This document shows, one piece after another, positions 22,555 through 36,033 of a stretch of DNA of 64,000 nt (positions within the stretch are counted from its first letter, which is position 1; each line of letters opens with the position of its first letter). Both the position numbers and the translations under genes were made by a program. This DNA is from Fagopyrum homotropicum (lineage: Eukaryota > Streptophyta > Magnoliopsida > Caryophyllales > Polygonaceae): contig BSWB01000006.1 of the NCBI GenBank assembly GCA_033239125.1, positions 37,552,501-37,616,500 on the forward strand, given 5' to 3'. The notes under the pieces are model-generated. The model ran no database searches. It saw nothing but the letters and a program-made list of their open reading frames with translations, and was not told the DNA's origin.

Positions 22555-23895
22555 CTCAAGTATGGGGTGTTTGTTATTTGACTACTTGACTACGTGATGT
22601 ATTCGACTACTTTTGATGTATTATATTTATCGGATATTTTCATATTTATGCTTCATTTGCCTTTATATGATTATCTGATATTACATGCATACCTACAGGT
22701 TATTTGATTGAGAAAAACGTCGAAACCGAAAAAAAAAAAAAAAAAAAAATGGTTTTAAAATTTTTTGACCTCGACCGGGGAGATTCTGGCCAAACGAGGT
22801 GATTCACCTCGGTTGAACCAAGAACACCTCGACCGAGGTGGGTTATCTGAGAGTTTCGAAAACGATTTTTGTGCTTTTTATCTGGATGTGATCTCAGTGA
22901 AGATCTTGTTTACTGACTGGTTTTAGATTCTTTATGTGTTTGAAAGGTTTTATGATATGTTTAAGTTGCTAAATGCTTTGTTTAAAAATTATTGGCATGT
23001 TTAATACTTTGTTTTTATCCAAATTATGTTGAATTTGAAGGTTGACACCGCAGGTTAAGTTCTCTCACTTTCTTCTTGGAAAGACCAAGGCAATTCATTC
23101 TCTTCTTCTTCTTCTCCTTGATCATGCTTAGCCCCTCATATACATTTTGCCTCCCTTTACCTATCCGGGAATTTGGAAGCAAGCAAAGTGGTGAAAGCAA
23201 GTTAAAGTTGAGAAGTGAGCTGGAAGTGAAAGTGCTAGAAAGTAATAATAGGTTTGGGGAAGTCAATCATGAAGATGAGTAACTCGGCACCATTCACATA
23301 GCCGGGTGTTTGTGTCTTGCCAAAGTCGGATTGAGCGATATTCCTATCGGGTCATGGTATGTGCATCAAGGGTTTGATGCATCTCGAGAAATTGATGATT
23401 GCGGATTTCCTAGGCTTCGGTTATTGTGCACCTCTGTCCATGCATCCCAAAAAAGTAAAGTAAAAGAAAAGTGCGAAATAAGCAAAGCTTATTGGTGGAA
23501 GGTGTTGCAAGTCAAAGTGAAAGTGAAGTTCATCCTTTTCCCGGATTCCAGCACCACATTACCTTACATACATCCCTACCCTACACGTTTCTTGACCTTT
23601 TCTTTTGGGAAGCCCTTGAGACCTTGAGCTTGTTGATTGACTTAGCGGTTTAAACTGGATTATACATGATTAATTTTGATAATTGTGATTTATTATGCAT
23701 TCTATGATTTTGTGCAAAGATGAACAACTTTCCTATATTTATAAAATGTTTTGAGCATATTGAGTTTTTAAATTCCAGGAAGTACTCTCTTAGAGTGATC
23801 TATGGTAGTTGCACACCATAAAATGTTTTTGAAAGGCTTTTTCATTGATTTTTCTTGACTTATAATCCATTCTATCTTGTCTTCTATATGCGGAA

Positions 23896-23915
23896 CTTGC
23901 TTGGGGACAAGCAAG
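23896..23915 (+). other. Hairpin H1 before the 3' LTR (A)
   Basis: CTTGCTTG-GGGA-CAAGCAAG: a perfect 8-bp stem closed by a GNRA-class loop, ending 19 nt before the 3' LTR. AAGTATGGGGT (23920-23930) lies between hairpin and LTR in the polypurine-tract position. Confidence 0.85.
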
Positions 23916-23934
23916 GGCTAAGTATGGGGTATTT

Positions 23935-25670
23935 TGATAGCATGAATTATAGTCTATATTTCGGGGTTTGTTTGAACGTTTTATCTTCAATAATCTGCAT
24001 GTTTGTATGTACATTATGTGATTTTACTGCCATTTCATCTACCTTTGCGAGAATCGAGGTCTACACCTAGTTTCGTTGTAATTGCAGGTAATATGGTACA
24101 TTTTGCATCAAAAAGGAGCAAAAGAAGTCAAGAGTCATTTGGAGCTACATCCAGGAAGCATAGCCATGGATTAAGGATTTACTTTGGACCAGTTTTGAGA
24201 GATTTCACATTCAGTTATGACTCACCTCGGTTGACCAGAGATTCATCTCGACCGAGGTGATCCAGAAACACCGACTCGACCGAGGCGAAAACCTAGGACG
24301 CGGCAAGAATATTTTATTCTTGGCTGAGATCTTTTAAACTTGGAAAGTAATCTTATATTTTTGGGCTGAGCTCTTGGAAGGAAGGAGATATGCAGAATCA
24401 TATATTTTACCTATATTTATGGGAGAATATCTTTCTAAGATTTATTATCTTTGGAGGGTTATTTTCCTATAAAAAGGGTTGGATTTTCCACAAATTGAAG
24501 AGTGCTTAGATCCCGCTTACACCGAAAAATACGCAGCAGCAGCCTACTCCAAGTTGGGAGAGTTGAAGAACCTTTTTGAAGGTTGAAGGAAGATTGAAGT
24601 CCATAGCTTTTATAGCTTTATTGAAGGGTTTTGTAAGATTGTCTTCAATTCCCTCAATTGTTGTCTTGTCTTGTTGGATTATTATCCAAAGAACGCTTTG
24701 TTGTGATATTTGATTCAGTTATTGAAGTCTTTTCATTAAATTCTTCTTTGTTCAAATATTCACCTTCTTCCCATATATTTTAATACTTTCATTATGATGA
24801 TGAGTGGCTAATTTCCTTGTGTGATTCTAGGGTGATTGGCTGAAGGTTGTGGGAAAAACAATGATAGAATAATCTTAGATTCCAGTAGGATCCTGAAAGT
24901 TCGAGTCTTTAACCTTAACCCTAAGCATCTCGTTCGGTTGATGAACATCTCGGCCGGGGTGGAATTCTTCTGACCGAGATGACTTATTTGATCCGTAACT
25001 GAGAGTTAAGTGTTAGAGTTTGCCAAATCCTATTCTTATTACACCTTCCTGGTCCAAAGCAAGCTTAGGATGAGACTTACCCGGTAATTCCTTAGTTTGT
25101 GTACCAACGATCATAAGTGTAGGTAATAAAGGTTTATCCTTTATTGGGGTTTGAGTGTGCTTCCATCCCATCTTCGAGAGTTAGCCTGAGACTTACCCGG
25201 TAAAGGTTGATTCTATCCCCTTAGATGGTGTGTTAGTTTGAGGTTATAGTTCTTTATCTTAATTCCTTGAGACTTACCCGGTAATAGGAGTTGCGGTTTA
25301 GGATTAGTGTGTAGTGAGACTTACCCGGTGATCTACTCCACTTAGTAACACCTTCCCCACGCAAAAATCTCAGCTTTGTCCGCTTATCTATAGATCTTGA
25401 GTTGGAACCACAACTAGATGCTTTAATCCCTAGAATTGCATGTTTGCTTTATTGACTCCTTATTCATCTTTGATTGTGTTAATCGCTCTTGTGGTTAGAA
25501 CTAACGTAGCATACCGTGTTGACTTTGTTTCACCGAGTCCCTGTGATCGACCCCTGGAATTTTCTTGCTTTTACTACGATTGACCCGTACACTGCGGGTT
25601 CGCATCCTTGTTTTAAGCTTAAGTCTAGGGTTATAAATTTAAAGCTTGCACACACCGTTTGGAGCGAACA
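23935..25670 (+). repeat. Element A 3' LTR
   Basis: Same length as the 5' LTR with about nine substitutions. Boxes at 25072, 25188, 25269 and 25316; TATA box near 24468. It ends GAGCGAACA, followed by host AGCTATGGG. Confidence 0.95.
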
Positions 25671-27175
<1,505 letters not shown>

Positions 27176-27500
27176 TATATATATACACACAATTTGAGTG
27201 AATGACTATTATATAAAGATAATTAAATGGGTAAATGTGTGATAGCATGATGATGTGTATCTTCCATGACATGTGTTTGTGCTTATGCATTACCTTATAT
27301 ATGTATGGCTAGTTAATTGTTTCATACCATGTTGTAGATGTCTTGCAGGATAGGCGAGCTGCTGAGTGATCTAGCAGGGTGACAAGCCGAGGACTCTCGT
27401 ACATTAGGAGATTATGGTTTTGGGATGTTTAGGGTCAGGATCCACTGTGAGATCCTAGCCCAATGTGGCATCCCGAGTCCCACGGATTCGGGGTGTTACA
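27176..27500 (+). mobile_element. Outer Tekay/Del-like solo LTR, right end
   Basis: Ends CCACGGATTCGGGGTGTTACA at 27500 and aligns with the end of LTR B (26640-26733). It is followed by AATAT, the near-copy of the AATGT before 10544. Confidence 0.72.
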
Positions 27501-27534
27501 AATATGAATCACACCTTTATGTCTTTTCCTAGGT

Positions 27535-28029
27535 TCAATCAAAGGGTAGGGGTTGTTTTATGGCTATTTGATTTCTCTTAAGAGAAACCTTTAAGTCTCG
27601 CATATGGGTCTCTTCAAGTAACAAAAGCCTAAGAGAACAAGGGAAGCTATAAACCTCAATAGCTCGATCAACCTTGAGAACCTTATCATCAAATAAGCAA
27701 TACTCATATAAAGAATCCTTAGTAACACCATGATTTAAAACAAACAATTCAGATTTATCATCATAAATAGGATCAATATTATCATATAGAACAAGGTCAT
27801 CTCTAAAAATTAGCTCATTAGCAACAATCAAAACAGGGTTGACATCCAAAGCTCTTTTACTAGCTAAGTGATCAACATTATCATTTATAAGCTTATCATA
27901 ATTGGCAGGCTTATTACTATGATCAAAAAAATCAGCAAGCTCACAAACTAACATTCTAGATGCGGTATTCAAGTCACGAGAATCTAAAAATTTTGCAACA
28001 CACCCATAAAAATCTATAGTTTGTTGCAT
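27535..28029 (-). pseudogene. Acidic protein fragment of unknown function in the interior of element Z
   Basis: 165-codon open frame on the minus strand, rich in Asp and Leu, with a C-terminal LLLLEETHMRDLKVSLKRNQ segment. I do not recognise a domain. It sits in sequence interrupted by the solo LTR and oriented like the Z LTRs, so it is probably part of Z's polyprotein. Similar Asp/Asn/Ile-rich minus-strand coding appears at about 28960-28490. Truncated or frameshifted. Confidence 0.4.
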
Positions 28030-29281
28030 GTGGTCTTCCTTAGAGTTGATGAGAGGATTACTTTTTTAATGTATGCATTTTTGTTGAGTTGTATTTTGCT
28101 TCTTACTTTGATGTACCTATGATTTATGTATGTACCAAGCTTGATCATTGTATTTTGATGGCTTTGCCGAAGGTGGACTGACCATTGTCCCAATGTTTTG
28201 GCATTTGTATGGCTTGTGAGTGTCTTTGTCTGTTGATGGTCATGCCGAAGGTGGACGAACCTCATGAGTGGTGTTTGATCAGTTGTATGTGTTTTTTTTA
28301 TTTCGTGGGTGGTTGGTATATTCAAGAGGATTGCATGCCTCTCTAAAGTACATGGATTGTTATTTTGGTCCACAAATTGTTTGTCATAGGTGTGTACATA
28401 TATTTTGTTTTGTTAGTATAAATGGGCTTCCACCGGGCTCTGTTATTTTGCTTTTCTCTTTTCTATGAGCTTACCTTCACCCGAACACGTGAAACAAAGG
28501 TGTAGCATCATCAACATGTTCCTCATCATCAATATTATCAATAGAATTAATGTTCAATAAACTCAACAAGGTCAACAACATCATCTATAGGTTTGGCATT
28601 CATATCAATAGGTTCTAGAAAACCAGCATGTCTATCAACATTTGCAATATACTCAGTATGCTCAATAAGAAGTGCATTTTCAATATCCTCAAATTAAACA
28701 TGTAAAACAAGAGGTTTAAAAAAATAAATTTGCTCACAATAAGGACAATAAATTATCTTGAACAATAGGATCAATGTAATCAACATGATCACTAAAAGAT
28801 TCAACAAAACCAACACTAATTATCACATGATCAAAAGGTGCTTTAACAACTTCCTCAATAATTAAATCATCATGGATTGCATGCTCATCATCCAAATCAC
28901 TTTTTTACCCACGAGACTGATTACTAACTAACTTGTGCGTAGGTAAATTTGCAAAACTCTTTCAATAAAATAAAGTTTACTCAAAACTATACATATTAAA
29001 AGGGTGATTTTACGAACTTTTATCTGTGGATAATAAAGAGGTCATGAAGAAGCATCGAATGATCGAAATCGAACACGTCTGCAAAGGGAGAGCAGGCTGT
29101 TTTTCGTGACAACTGGAAGGTTTCCCCTTGGTTGCCGTGTCTTTGTGTGGAAGAAGACACCAGGAGGAAAGCTCTTGCTTTGTTGTGTTGTTGTTTGCGT
29201 GGGAAACTCAGAAGAGAAGTCTTGCTTGGTTACAACTTACGGGATTGAAGGAACGCAGAAGAAGATTGCTAAGATTATGGC
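28030..29281. other. Unassigned segment with a possible LINE 3' tail
   Basis: About 28060-28480 resembles the 3' tail of a plant LINE (TATAAATGGGCTTCCACCGG type) and has GCCGAAGGTGGAC twice (about 28168 and 28247). About 28490-28960 reads as Asp/Ile-rich minus-strand coding with stops. About 29030-29280 may be the 5' flank of the RT gene that follows. All assignments are tentative. Confidence 0.3.
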
Positions 29282-32200
29282 TTGATTATTGAGGTAGATT
29301 TTCTAGATTTTGGGATATTGAGAACATTTCCACCAAGTGTTTGTTGTTATGTTCCAAAGAAAATTTTCTTTGTTAAGCTGAATTTTTCTATGACGTCGGA
29401 AGGCAATGGTTTCCTTCATTGTCCACTTAGATCTTTTCATGGGTGTGGTGATGGTAGGGAGGGGAGTAGAGGTTTCTCTTGCCTAGTAAGTCATTCGAAA
29501 AGGCAACATCTCTTTGCGGTTGAACGCAAGAATGAGGTTCGGGGCTTACTTGAGTGTGATTTTGATATTTTTACGGCGTTTATGGAGGTGTTGGTTGCTC
29601 TCAGGATGTGTTTGTGTGGCCGGTGCATGAGTCTTCATGCTCTGAGTCGTGAATGTCATCACCCAGATGACTTTGTTTCTTCTTTTGGTGATGATGTGGA
29701 TAAATTGTGGGTATTTCGAGGCCGGTTGTGGGTATTTCGAGGCCGGTTGCTGGAGATCAAGTTGGGGTGGACGATGCGAGTATGATTTTTGATGCAGATA
29801 TGTTGGAGAGGGTTATGCGAGTTCCTATTTTTACCGTGAAAAGCATCCCTCATAGTTGCCGTCTTAGGTTCTCTCAAGCGTTGTTGAGTGCTCTTTTGAA
29901 GGTGGTAGCTGAGCCCGGGTTTGTAGCTGCTTGGGTTATGTTGTTTTTACTTCCTAGGTGCACTTTGCATGTGTTCATGGCTATGAGCAAGCGAGACAGA
30001 AGATCGGGAAGTAGAAAGTCGTTACAACATCAGCGGATTTTGCAGGCATTGTCTATTTGGGGAGATGTTGAGGGTGTTTCGAGTCTAGTGGAGGCCTTGT
30101 TAGACCCTTTAGAGCATAGGCCTTTTGAGATGGTTGATGGTGGCTCAGGCAATAGACATGGTTTAGAGAGAAATCCTAATATCAAGAAATGTCTCCGCAA
30201 GGTTTCGGATGGGCATTTTACGGCTGTTGTTAAGGTTTTGTGTTCTTTTGGAGTTGCTTCTTACAGTGAGGAGACTTTGAAGATGTTAAAGGCTAGACAT
30301 CCCCACAAACCTCCACCTTCTAAGTCTTACACTACCTTTCATGAACCACCCCACGTTGTCGATATCAATTTGGTATTTAAATGCATCAAGTCCTTTCCCA
30401 AAGGTACTTCTTGCGTAGAGATGGTTTGAGGGCACAACACATCTTAGACGCTATGTGTGGTTACGGTTCTTCTGTTGCCACCGGTCTTTTGAGAGCGATC
30501 ACTTTAGTGGCTAATCTGTGGTTGGGAGGCAGGTGTCCCCAGAGTTTGCCCGAGTTTGTGGTTTCGGCTCCTCTTACGCCACCGCTGAAGCCTGACAATG
30601 AGATTCGACCCACTGCAGTTGGTACTATATGGAGACAGTTGGTGTCTAAAGTTTCTATGACGGGTGTGTGTAAGGATATGGGAGGATATTTGGTAGATCT
30701 TCAGTTTGGAGTTGGTATTTCAGGTGTTGTAGAGGCTATTCTACATAGTGTTAATAGAGTTCAGAGTGACCGTTATGCCGATGGTTCTCTAACTATGTTG
30801 ACAATGGATTTTTCCAATGCCTTTAACTTGGTTGACATGACTATTTTGCTTAGGGAGGTTAGAGAGATGTCCGTCTATCTCCTTATGGGTGTATTTCTTT
30901 ATGGTCAGGTTGCCCGGTTTTACATTGAAGATATATTTATCTGGTCAGCTACTGATGTGCAACAAGGGGACCCTTTGGGCCCCCTCCTCCTCTCTCTCTT
31001 TGCTTACACTCGCTTCTGCATAGGATCAGAGACAGTTGCAAGCCTATTCTACATACTTGGTATCTTACAATGGCACCATTATTGCTCGGTCTGACGAGGT
31101 GGCTAGAGCTCTTGATATCATTCGTGAGTTTGGTCCAGGTTTAGGTCTCATGTTGAATGTTCGTAAAACTGAGCTGTTTTGGCCTTCATGTGATGGGTCA
31201 AAACTTAGAGATGGACTATTTCCACTTGACATTGCAAGGCTGGCGTTGGGTGTTAAGTTGCTAGGTGGGGCAGTGAGAAGAGATATGAGTTTGTTAGAGA
31301 GCTTGTCATGAAGAGAGTTGTTAAGATGGTTGAGTTGATGCATCTTCTTCCACAGTTGAGGGACCCGCAGAGTGAGCTTCTCTTGCTTCGTTCTTGTATG
31401 GGTGTTGCTAAGATGTATTTTGGCTTGAGGACTTGTCAGCCAGAGCATTGGAAGAGTGCAATAGCTTATTTTGACGTTGGGCTTTGTAAATCAGTCGAGG
31501 ATATTGTGGTTTGGGGGGGGGGCGTTGTTTGAAGATCTTCATTGGAGACTTGCTTCTTTGCCTATTCGATTTGGGAGGCTTGGTCTATACTCTGCTATGG
31601 AGACGTCTTCCTTTGCTTTTGTTGCCTTTAGGGCCCAGTTTTGGGAGCTCCAAGACCACATTTTGCGGGACAGTGGAGTTGTAGAAATGGGCCCTGAGTT
31701 TTATGGAGCTTTGGGCAATCTTCAGACTTCTATCCATGGTTTCGATCTTTCTGTCTTTACTGTCAAGAACACCATCCCCCCTAAAGCCCAACACGCTTTG
31801 GCGAGTGCTCTTTTCGGTAAGACCGTGCAGGAGATGGAAGTTACTTTTGATTTGACCGTTAGACAAAAAGCGGTTTTCAAGTGTCTTCAATCCACACATC
31901 TCCAAGATTTCCTTCTTGCCATACCCATTGATGGACTTGGGCAATGTATGTCCCCTATTGAGTATCATTCGGTTCTTAAGTATCGCCTTATGATTCCTCT
32001 ATACCCGGTTGATGAGATTTATCCTATGCCCAATTGTCGGAGGATTCTAGATTCTTTTGGGAGCATGCGATTCATTGTCAAGAGCTTCTTGGTTCAAATA
32101 TAGGCATGATTTGGTATGTGATGTATTTAGAAAGTCGGGGGTCTCGGTTAAGAAGGAGGCGCCTGTGTCCTTCTTGACTGACCCACGTGAGGGGAGGTCC

Positions 32201-32585
32201 ACCTTGAGGCTGGCGGATGTCTTGGTGTTTGGATGGGTGGGTGGAAAATATGCTTGCATCAATTTGGCAGGGGTTTCCCCACTTATTTGTTTGGGCAGTG
32301 GGCCTTTTGCGTGGGTAAGACGGCGCTTAATGCGGCTTCTGCTAAGGTGGCCAAACATGAGAAAGCTTGTATTAAAAATCAACATGTGTTTCTTCTGTTC
32401 GCTTTCGACACTTTTGGTTTCCTTGTGCCCGATGCTATTGAAATTCTCAAGAGGGTGCAACGGGTCTTGCATGACAATGTTATGCCTCCTAGGTTTTCTG
32501 ATGTTGTTATTAGGAGGATCGGATTCGCTATCCAGAAAGGTTTGGCAGCACAACTTGTTGCCTATCTTGCTTCTAGCTCGATGTA
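29282..32585 (+). pseudogene. Decayed copy of a plant-wide reverse-transcriptase gene family
   Basis: Three main frames read in order. N-terminal part: a Cys/His cluster (CGRCMSLHALSRECHH, about 29590), then an SIPHSCRLRFSQALLSALLK-like segment, to 30429. RT part (30381-31094): DGLRAQH, SAPLTPPLKP, RPTAVGTIWR, LTMDFSNAFNLVD (motif A) and QQGDPLGPLL (motif B). C-terminal part: LLAIPIDGLGQ, an H-x4-C motif and a KYRHDLVCDVFRKSG region to 32585, possibly a restriction-like endonuclease. I recognise these as plant proteins usually labelled 'reverse transcriptase domain-containing'. Near 31059-31079 the expected YLDD site appears to have lost a base and changed D to N. A 21-bp tandem duplication lies at 29707-29748 and a G-run at 31511-31520. 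At least four frameshifts make it non-functional. Confidence 0.78.
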
Positions 32586-33366
32586 AATTTCGAAGTCTTA
32601 TATAAATATATTTAAATAGATAATAAAAAAATTAGATGGTGTAGGATTACTCCTTGAAGATTTTGGAGGTGATGTCTCCAATCGGCAAGGTTCTTGGTTC
32701 GGCTCCAAGGTTGATTCGTCCTGACGATCTAACTTGAATTTAAATTTTGTCTACATTATGAAATAATTTAATTGAGGGGGAGATGATCAAAATCACTTTG
32801 ATGTCCCTACACGGCTCTACCCATTATGGATCTCATGCATAAGACATGCCAAACTACTAGCAAACATGTTAGGTTAGTGTAATAGGAAGACCTCTCACTA
32901 ATGTCTCCCTCCGGTGTTTAAAGTCGTTTGTGTTACCTTCTAACTCCTTTAAGTCGGTTTGGGAAGACCACCAACAACCTTCAAGCTACTCACACAACCA
33001 ATGCTTTTAGAAATCACAATCAAAAGTAATCCAATCTTGACCAACAAATATAGAAACAAACAATATATGATGATAGAGGCTCAAAAGTACAACTAAACTT
33101 ACCTAAAATCAAAACCAATGAGAATTGTTTGCATTAACAATGCTCAACCAAGAAAAGGGAACAAATGCTAGGAAAAAAAGGCACGGCAAATCGGCTTCAA
33201 TGCAGTACAAAAAACTGTACACGAGAATAACCCAAAATAACACACAAAATGATGAAGAAATGATAATCCAATGTTTTTTCTTTTCTTTCTTTTTGACTTC
33301 CTTTTTTAAAACTAAAAATATCCTCTTTTTCTGCACAGGTTTTGAATTTTCTATAAAAAAACAAAA
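32586..33366. other. Unassigned spacer between the RT pseudogene and element C
   Basis: AT-rich, no recognisable domain. Its right end (GTTAA at 33367-33371) is the target site of element C and continues at 55178. Confidence 0.5.
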
Positions 33367-33371
33367 GTTAA

Positions 33372-34305
33372 TGTTACGTCTAGGAATGGTGTACGCAAAA
33401 GCTTTAAATTTATAACTCGTTATATTTCTCCTAACTCCTAGCGAACCCGCAGTGTACGGGACGTTTTGTAGTAGGGATAGTATTCCGAGGTCGAACACAA
33501 AGACTGAGGTGAGATTGAATCGATTAATGACTAAGAATAGTGAAGATCTAGGCTAAGGAAAGAGAAAGGAATAAAGAAATGAAAATCTCAATGTTTTTGG
33601 TTTGGTTTTCAGGTGATCAATCAAAGATCACAAATCATGCGAAATAAACAATCAACTAAGCTAACACCACAATTAAACAGGCAAATACGAAATATGTAAT
33701 CAAAGGGCGAAAAGCGGATTCTAGGGGTCGGAAATTCTGGTTATGGCATAGGACTCAAGCTATCTAATCATTCCTTGGATCAACTATAGTATGTTGGGAG
33801 TGAGCGTTTCTAGATTGGGATCAATCACCGGGTAGGTCTCATGGTCCACTAGTCCATTCCTAAGGTCTCATCACCGGATAAGTCTCAAAGAGCCTAAGGA
33901 TAGGAATTCTACACAAAACGGATGGTATTCTAGGGATCTAACCTCTCATTACCGGGTAAGTCTCAAGAAGGCAAGTCCTAAACACCTATCCTAGCACACT
34001 CAGTCCAATAGCGGCTTGTGAGGCTCACTACTACCTAGAGTTCGTCATCTTCGGTATCTAAGAGCCAGAATCACCGGGTAGGTCTCTTCTAACACTTAGT
34101 TTGCTAACACTAGGTCGCCCTAGGATAGATTCAACTCAACAAACACTAGGATTTCAACAATCTAACAACCAAACACTTGGATTTATCATTACAAGCAAGT
34201 TAATCAAAATCACGGGGTCTTCATCAAGATCCACGGCCATGGTTTGTCTAGAACAAACCGTGGTTTCTAACAGTGAATAGGCTCAATCAAACGAATCATC
34301 CAAGC
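33372..34305 (-). repeat. Element C 3' LTR, distal (R/U5) part
   Basis: On the minus strand it ends in the Athila-type context with CCGTACACTGCGGGTTCGC (plus 33443-33461). Four 16-mer boxes lie in it, and inverted CCACGG words at 34210-34268. It is interrupted at 34305 by the array. Confidence 0.85.
33825..34086 (-). other. Four-box GAGACTTACCCGGTAA module, element C
   Basis: Inverse copies at 34071-34086, 33949-33964, 33871-33886 and 33825-33840. On the minus strand the spacings are 122, 78 and 46, close to A's 116/81/47. Three boxes carry single or double changes, such as TCACCGGGTAGGTCTC. Confidence 0.85.
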
Positions 34306-34542
34306 TGATGACATGAATTATGACCTATTTTTAGGCATGTATTTATATAGATTTTCCCTTTATTTTGCATGCATAGATATACATTCATGACATTTATGGT
34401 TATATTCACCTACTTTGCAAGAATAGAGGTCTACACAGAGTTTATTGCATTTGTAGGTAATTTGGCGAATTATGGAGCAAAGATGGCACATTTAAGGATT
34501 AAGCCTTGAAGCGGGACAAAAAGGAGCATAAAAGGAATTTAG

Positions 34543-34724
34543 GACGCGCCAAAGTATCTTCTGATACCGTCTGACGCGGCAAAGTATTTTCTGATACCTT
34601 CGGACGCGGCCCAAAGTATTTTCTGATACCTTCGGATGCGGCCCAAAGTAATCTCTGATACCGTCTGACGCGCCAAAGTATTTTCTGATACCTTATGACG
34701 CGGCCCAGAGTATCTTCTGATACC
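34543..34724 (+). repeat. Six tandem ~31-bp U3 repeats
   Basis: Units of the form GACGCGGCCCAAAGTATTTT plus CTGATACC, starting near 34543, 34573, 34603, 34635, 34666 and 34698. Each holds small inverted arms GTAT(C)...GATAC. The same block recurs in LTR2-4 (about 39188, 43849, 48512). Probably enhancer-like U3 repeats; the role is inferred. Confidence 0.85.
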
Positions 34725-35266
34725 AGCGCACTCGACTTCTTTTCAGCCCGGATTTCTAGGGCTTTACCTTTAAACCCTAGATTTATCCCTACATATATTC
34801 GAGAGCCTTCAACATTGAAAGAAGACGGTGACAGCCCTAGGATTTGGATCCCCAAAGAGAGGGAGGCTTGAAGATTTTATTGCGTACAGGGAAGATTCGG
34901 AGAAGGAGGCATTTTGGAGATTGTGTACTTCGAGATTATCTTAGGGTTTATCTTTGGAGACGGATTGACACCCCGTTCTTCATTATTCCTTAGGATTGTT
35001 GTGAGGATTTCTATTCCTTTTTTCTGCATTCATTCAATACAAACATTTGTTATTGGATTTGAGATTGGTTATTTGATAGTCATTGAGTTTTTGAGGTTTT
35101 CGTCCATTTTCTCTTTAAACTTGATTATTGAATTGATGATGATGGTTATTGGCTAAAACCCTTTAGCAATTCTAAGGTGAAGGGTTAATAATTGTGGCTT
35201 AGATAATGATAGATCAATCGTAATTTGATTGGACCCTGAGAGTGCGAGAAATATCGTCGACACCCT

Positions 35267-35326
35267 AAATCACGGCCTGTTCTTAGGTTTGCACGGCCGT
35301 GATTCTTAAGATCTAGCCGTGATTTA
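35267..35326 (+). other. CACGGCCGTG word cluster in array LTRs
   Basis: Half-word AATCACGGCC, full palindrome CACGGCCGTGAT, then half-word GCCGTGATT, within 60 bp. A and D have a half/full/half layout at the matching LTR position with different words. Present in all four array LTRs. Confidence 0.75.
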
Positions 35327-35919
35327 CCCCAATTTACGAATTTTGCTTTTACTTTTATCCAAGGTTAAAGATTAGCTTTAATCTAGTTTAGGTTTGCCCT
35401 TTTCTAGGTAGTAGTGAAGCCTCAACAACCTCTACTTCGATTTCGAGTGTCGCAACCTTAATCGGTTTAGTTAGTTTTGATCCTTGAGTTACAAGTTTGG
35501 GTATTTGAGATCAATTCTTGTCCTTAGATCGTTTCTATATTGCAGCCTCAACAACCTTTATAGAGAGAGTCTTTGGGTTAGACATATAGGGTTTTGGAAC
35601 TTCGCCGTACATTACCTTACCTTAGTATACCTTTGCAAACCTCAACTCTGTCCTTATATCTATAGTATATCTTGAATCGATTGCCACAATTTGACATCCG
35701 GATCTTTAGGGTTGCTGTTTTCCCCAATATTTGCAAAAGCTTCTATTTTCATTGCTCGATAATTTGTGAACTGAATTTGATCCCCCAAATCCCTGAGTTC
35801 GATACTCTGGAATACTTGCTTAACTACGCCGATCCGTACACTGCGGGTTCGCTTGCTTTTATTCTAGTTTTATAAATTTAAAACTTGATTGCACGCACGT
35901 TTAGGGGCGAACAAGTTTT

Positions 35920-35937
35920 TGGCGCCGTTGCCGGGGA
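35920..35937 (+). other. Primer binding site, tRNA-Asp, array unit 1
   Basis: TGGCGCCGTTGCCGGGGA, seven bases after the LTR end. Identical sites follow LTR2 (40565-40582) and LTR3 (45226-45243), but not LTR4, as expected for a terminal LTR. Confidence 0.9.
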
Positions 35938-36033
35938 TTTGGTCTAGGCCAAATTCAGTTTTCGGTTGTTGGGCTTGAGTGCTTTTTGCTTTTAATCTTT
36001 TCGGTATGAGTTTTTGAGTTTTCAGGTTCACCA

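Larger units (their letters stand above)
22453..23934 (+). other. 3' untranslated region of element A
   Basis: No gene. In order: hairpin H2 (22536-22554) with the 11-mer at 22558-22568, a 20-base A-run (about 22730-22749), CTCGACCGAG words (22772-22848), and a block shared with the array elements and C (about 23040-23640). That block includes ACTCGGC ... GCCGGGT arms (about 23282-23308). Hairpin H1 and the terminal 11-mer close the region. Confidence 0.75.
13904..25670 (+). mobile_element. Element A: young Athila-like Ty3/gypsy element lacking integrase
   Basis: Two 1736-bp LTRs (13904-15639 and 23935-25670) differ at about nine positions by eye. The 5' LTR is followed by a tRNA-Asp primer site. 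The order is gag-pol ORF (15765-20252), hairpin H3, extra ORF (21049-22452), hairpin H2, hairpin H1, 11-mer, 3' LTR. The flanking host reads TGCTA before and AGCTA after, so GCTA is the likely core of the target duplication. Integrase is absent: the polyprotein stops just after RNase H. The high LTR identity means the element moved recently, so integrase must have come from elsewhere, or been deleted after insertion. Confidence 0.92.
34306..35913 (+). repeat. Array LTR1
   Basis: TGATGACATG ... GGGGCGAACA. Private states include GCATGCATAG (others GCGTGCATAG), GATGGCAC (GATGACAC), CTTAGGATT (CTTAAGATT) and GATCAATCG (GATCGATCG). Preceded by CAAGC. Confidence 0.95.

Noticed and set aside
22730..22749. 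Internal A-run as evidence of a retroposed gene
   Set aside because: Array units have a similar run at a different relative place; no gene-like sequence precedes it.
34543..34724. CRISPR-like look of regularly spaced repeats
   Set aside because: Contiguous degenerate ~31-bp units without unique spacers, in a plant LTR.
34499..34855. 118-residue minus-strand frames repeated in each array LTR
   Set aside because: They are translations of the ~31-bp U3 tandem repeats in antisense; conservation follows from LTR identity.
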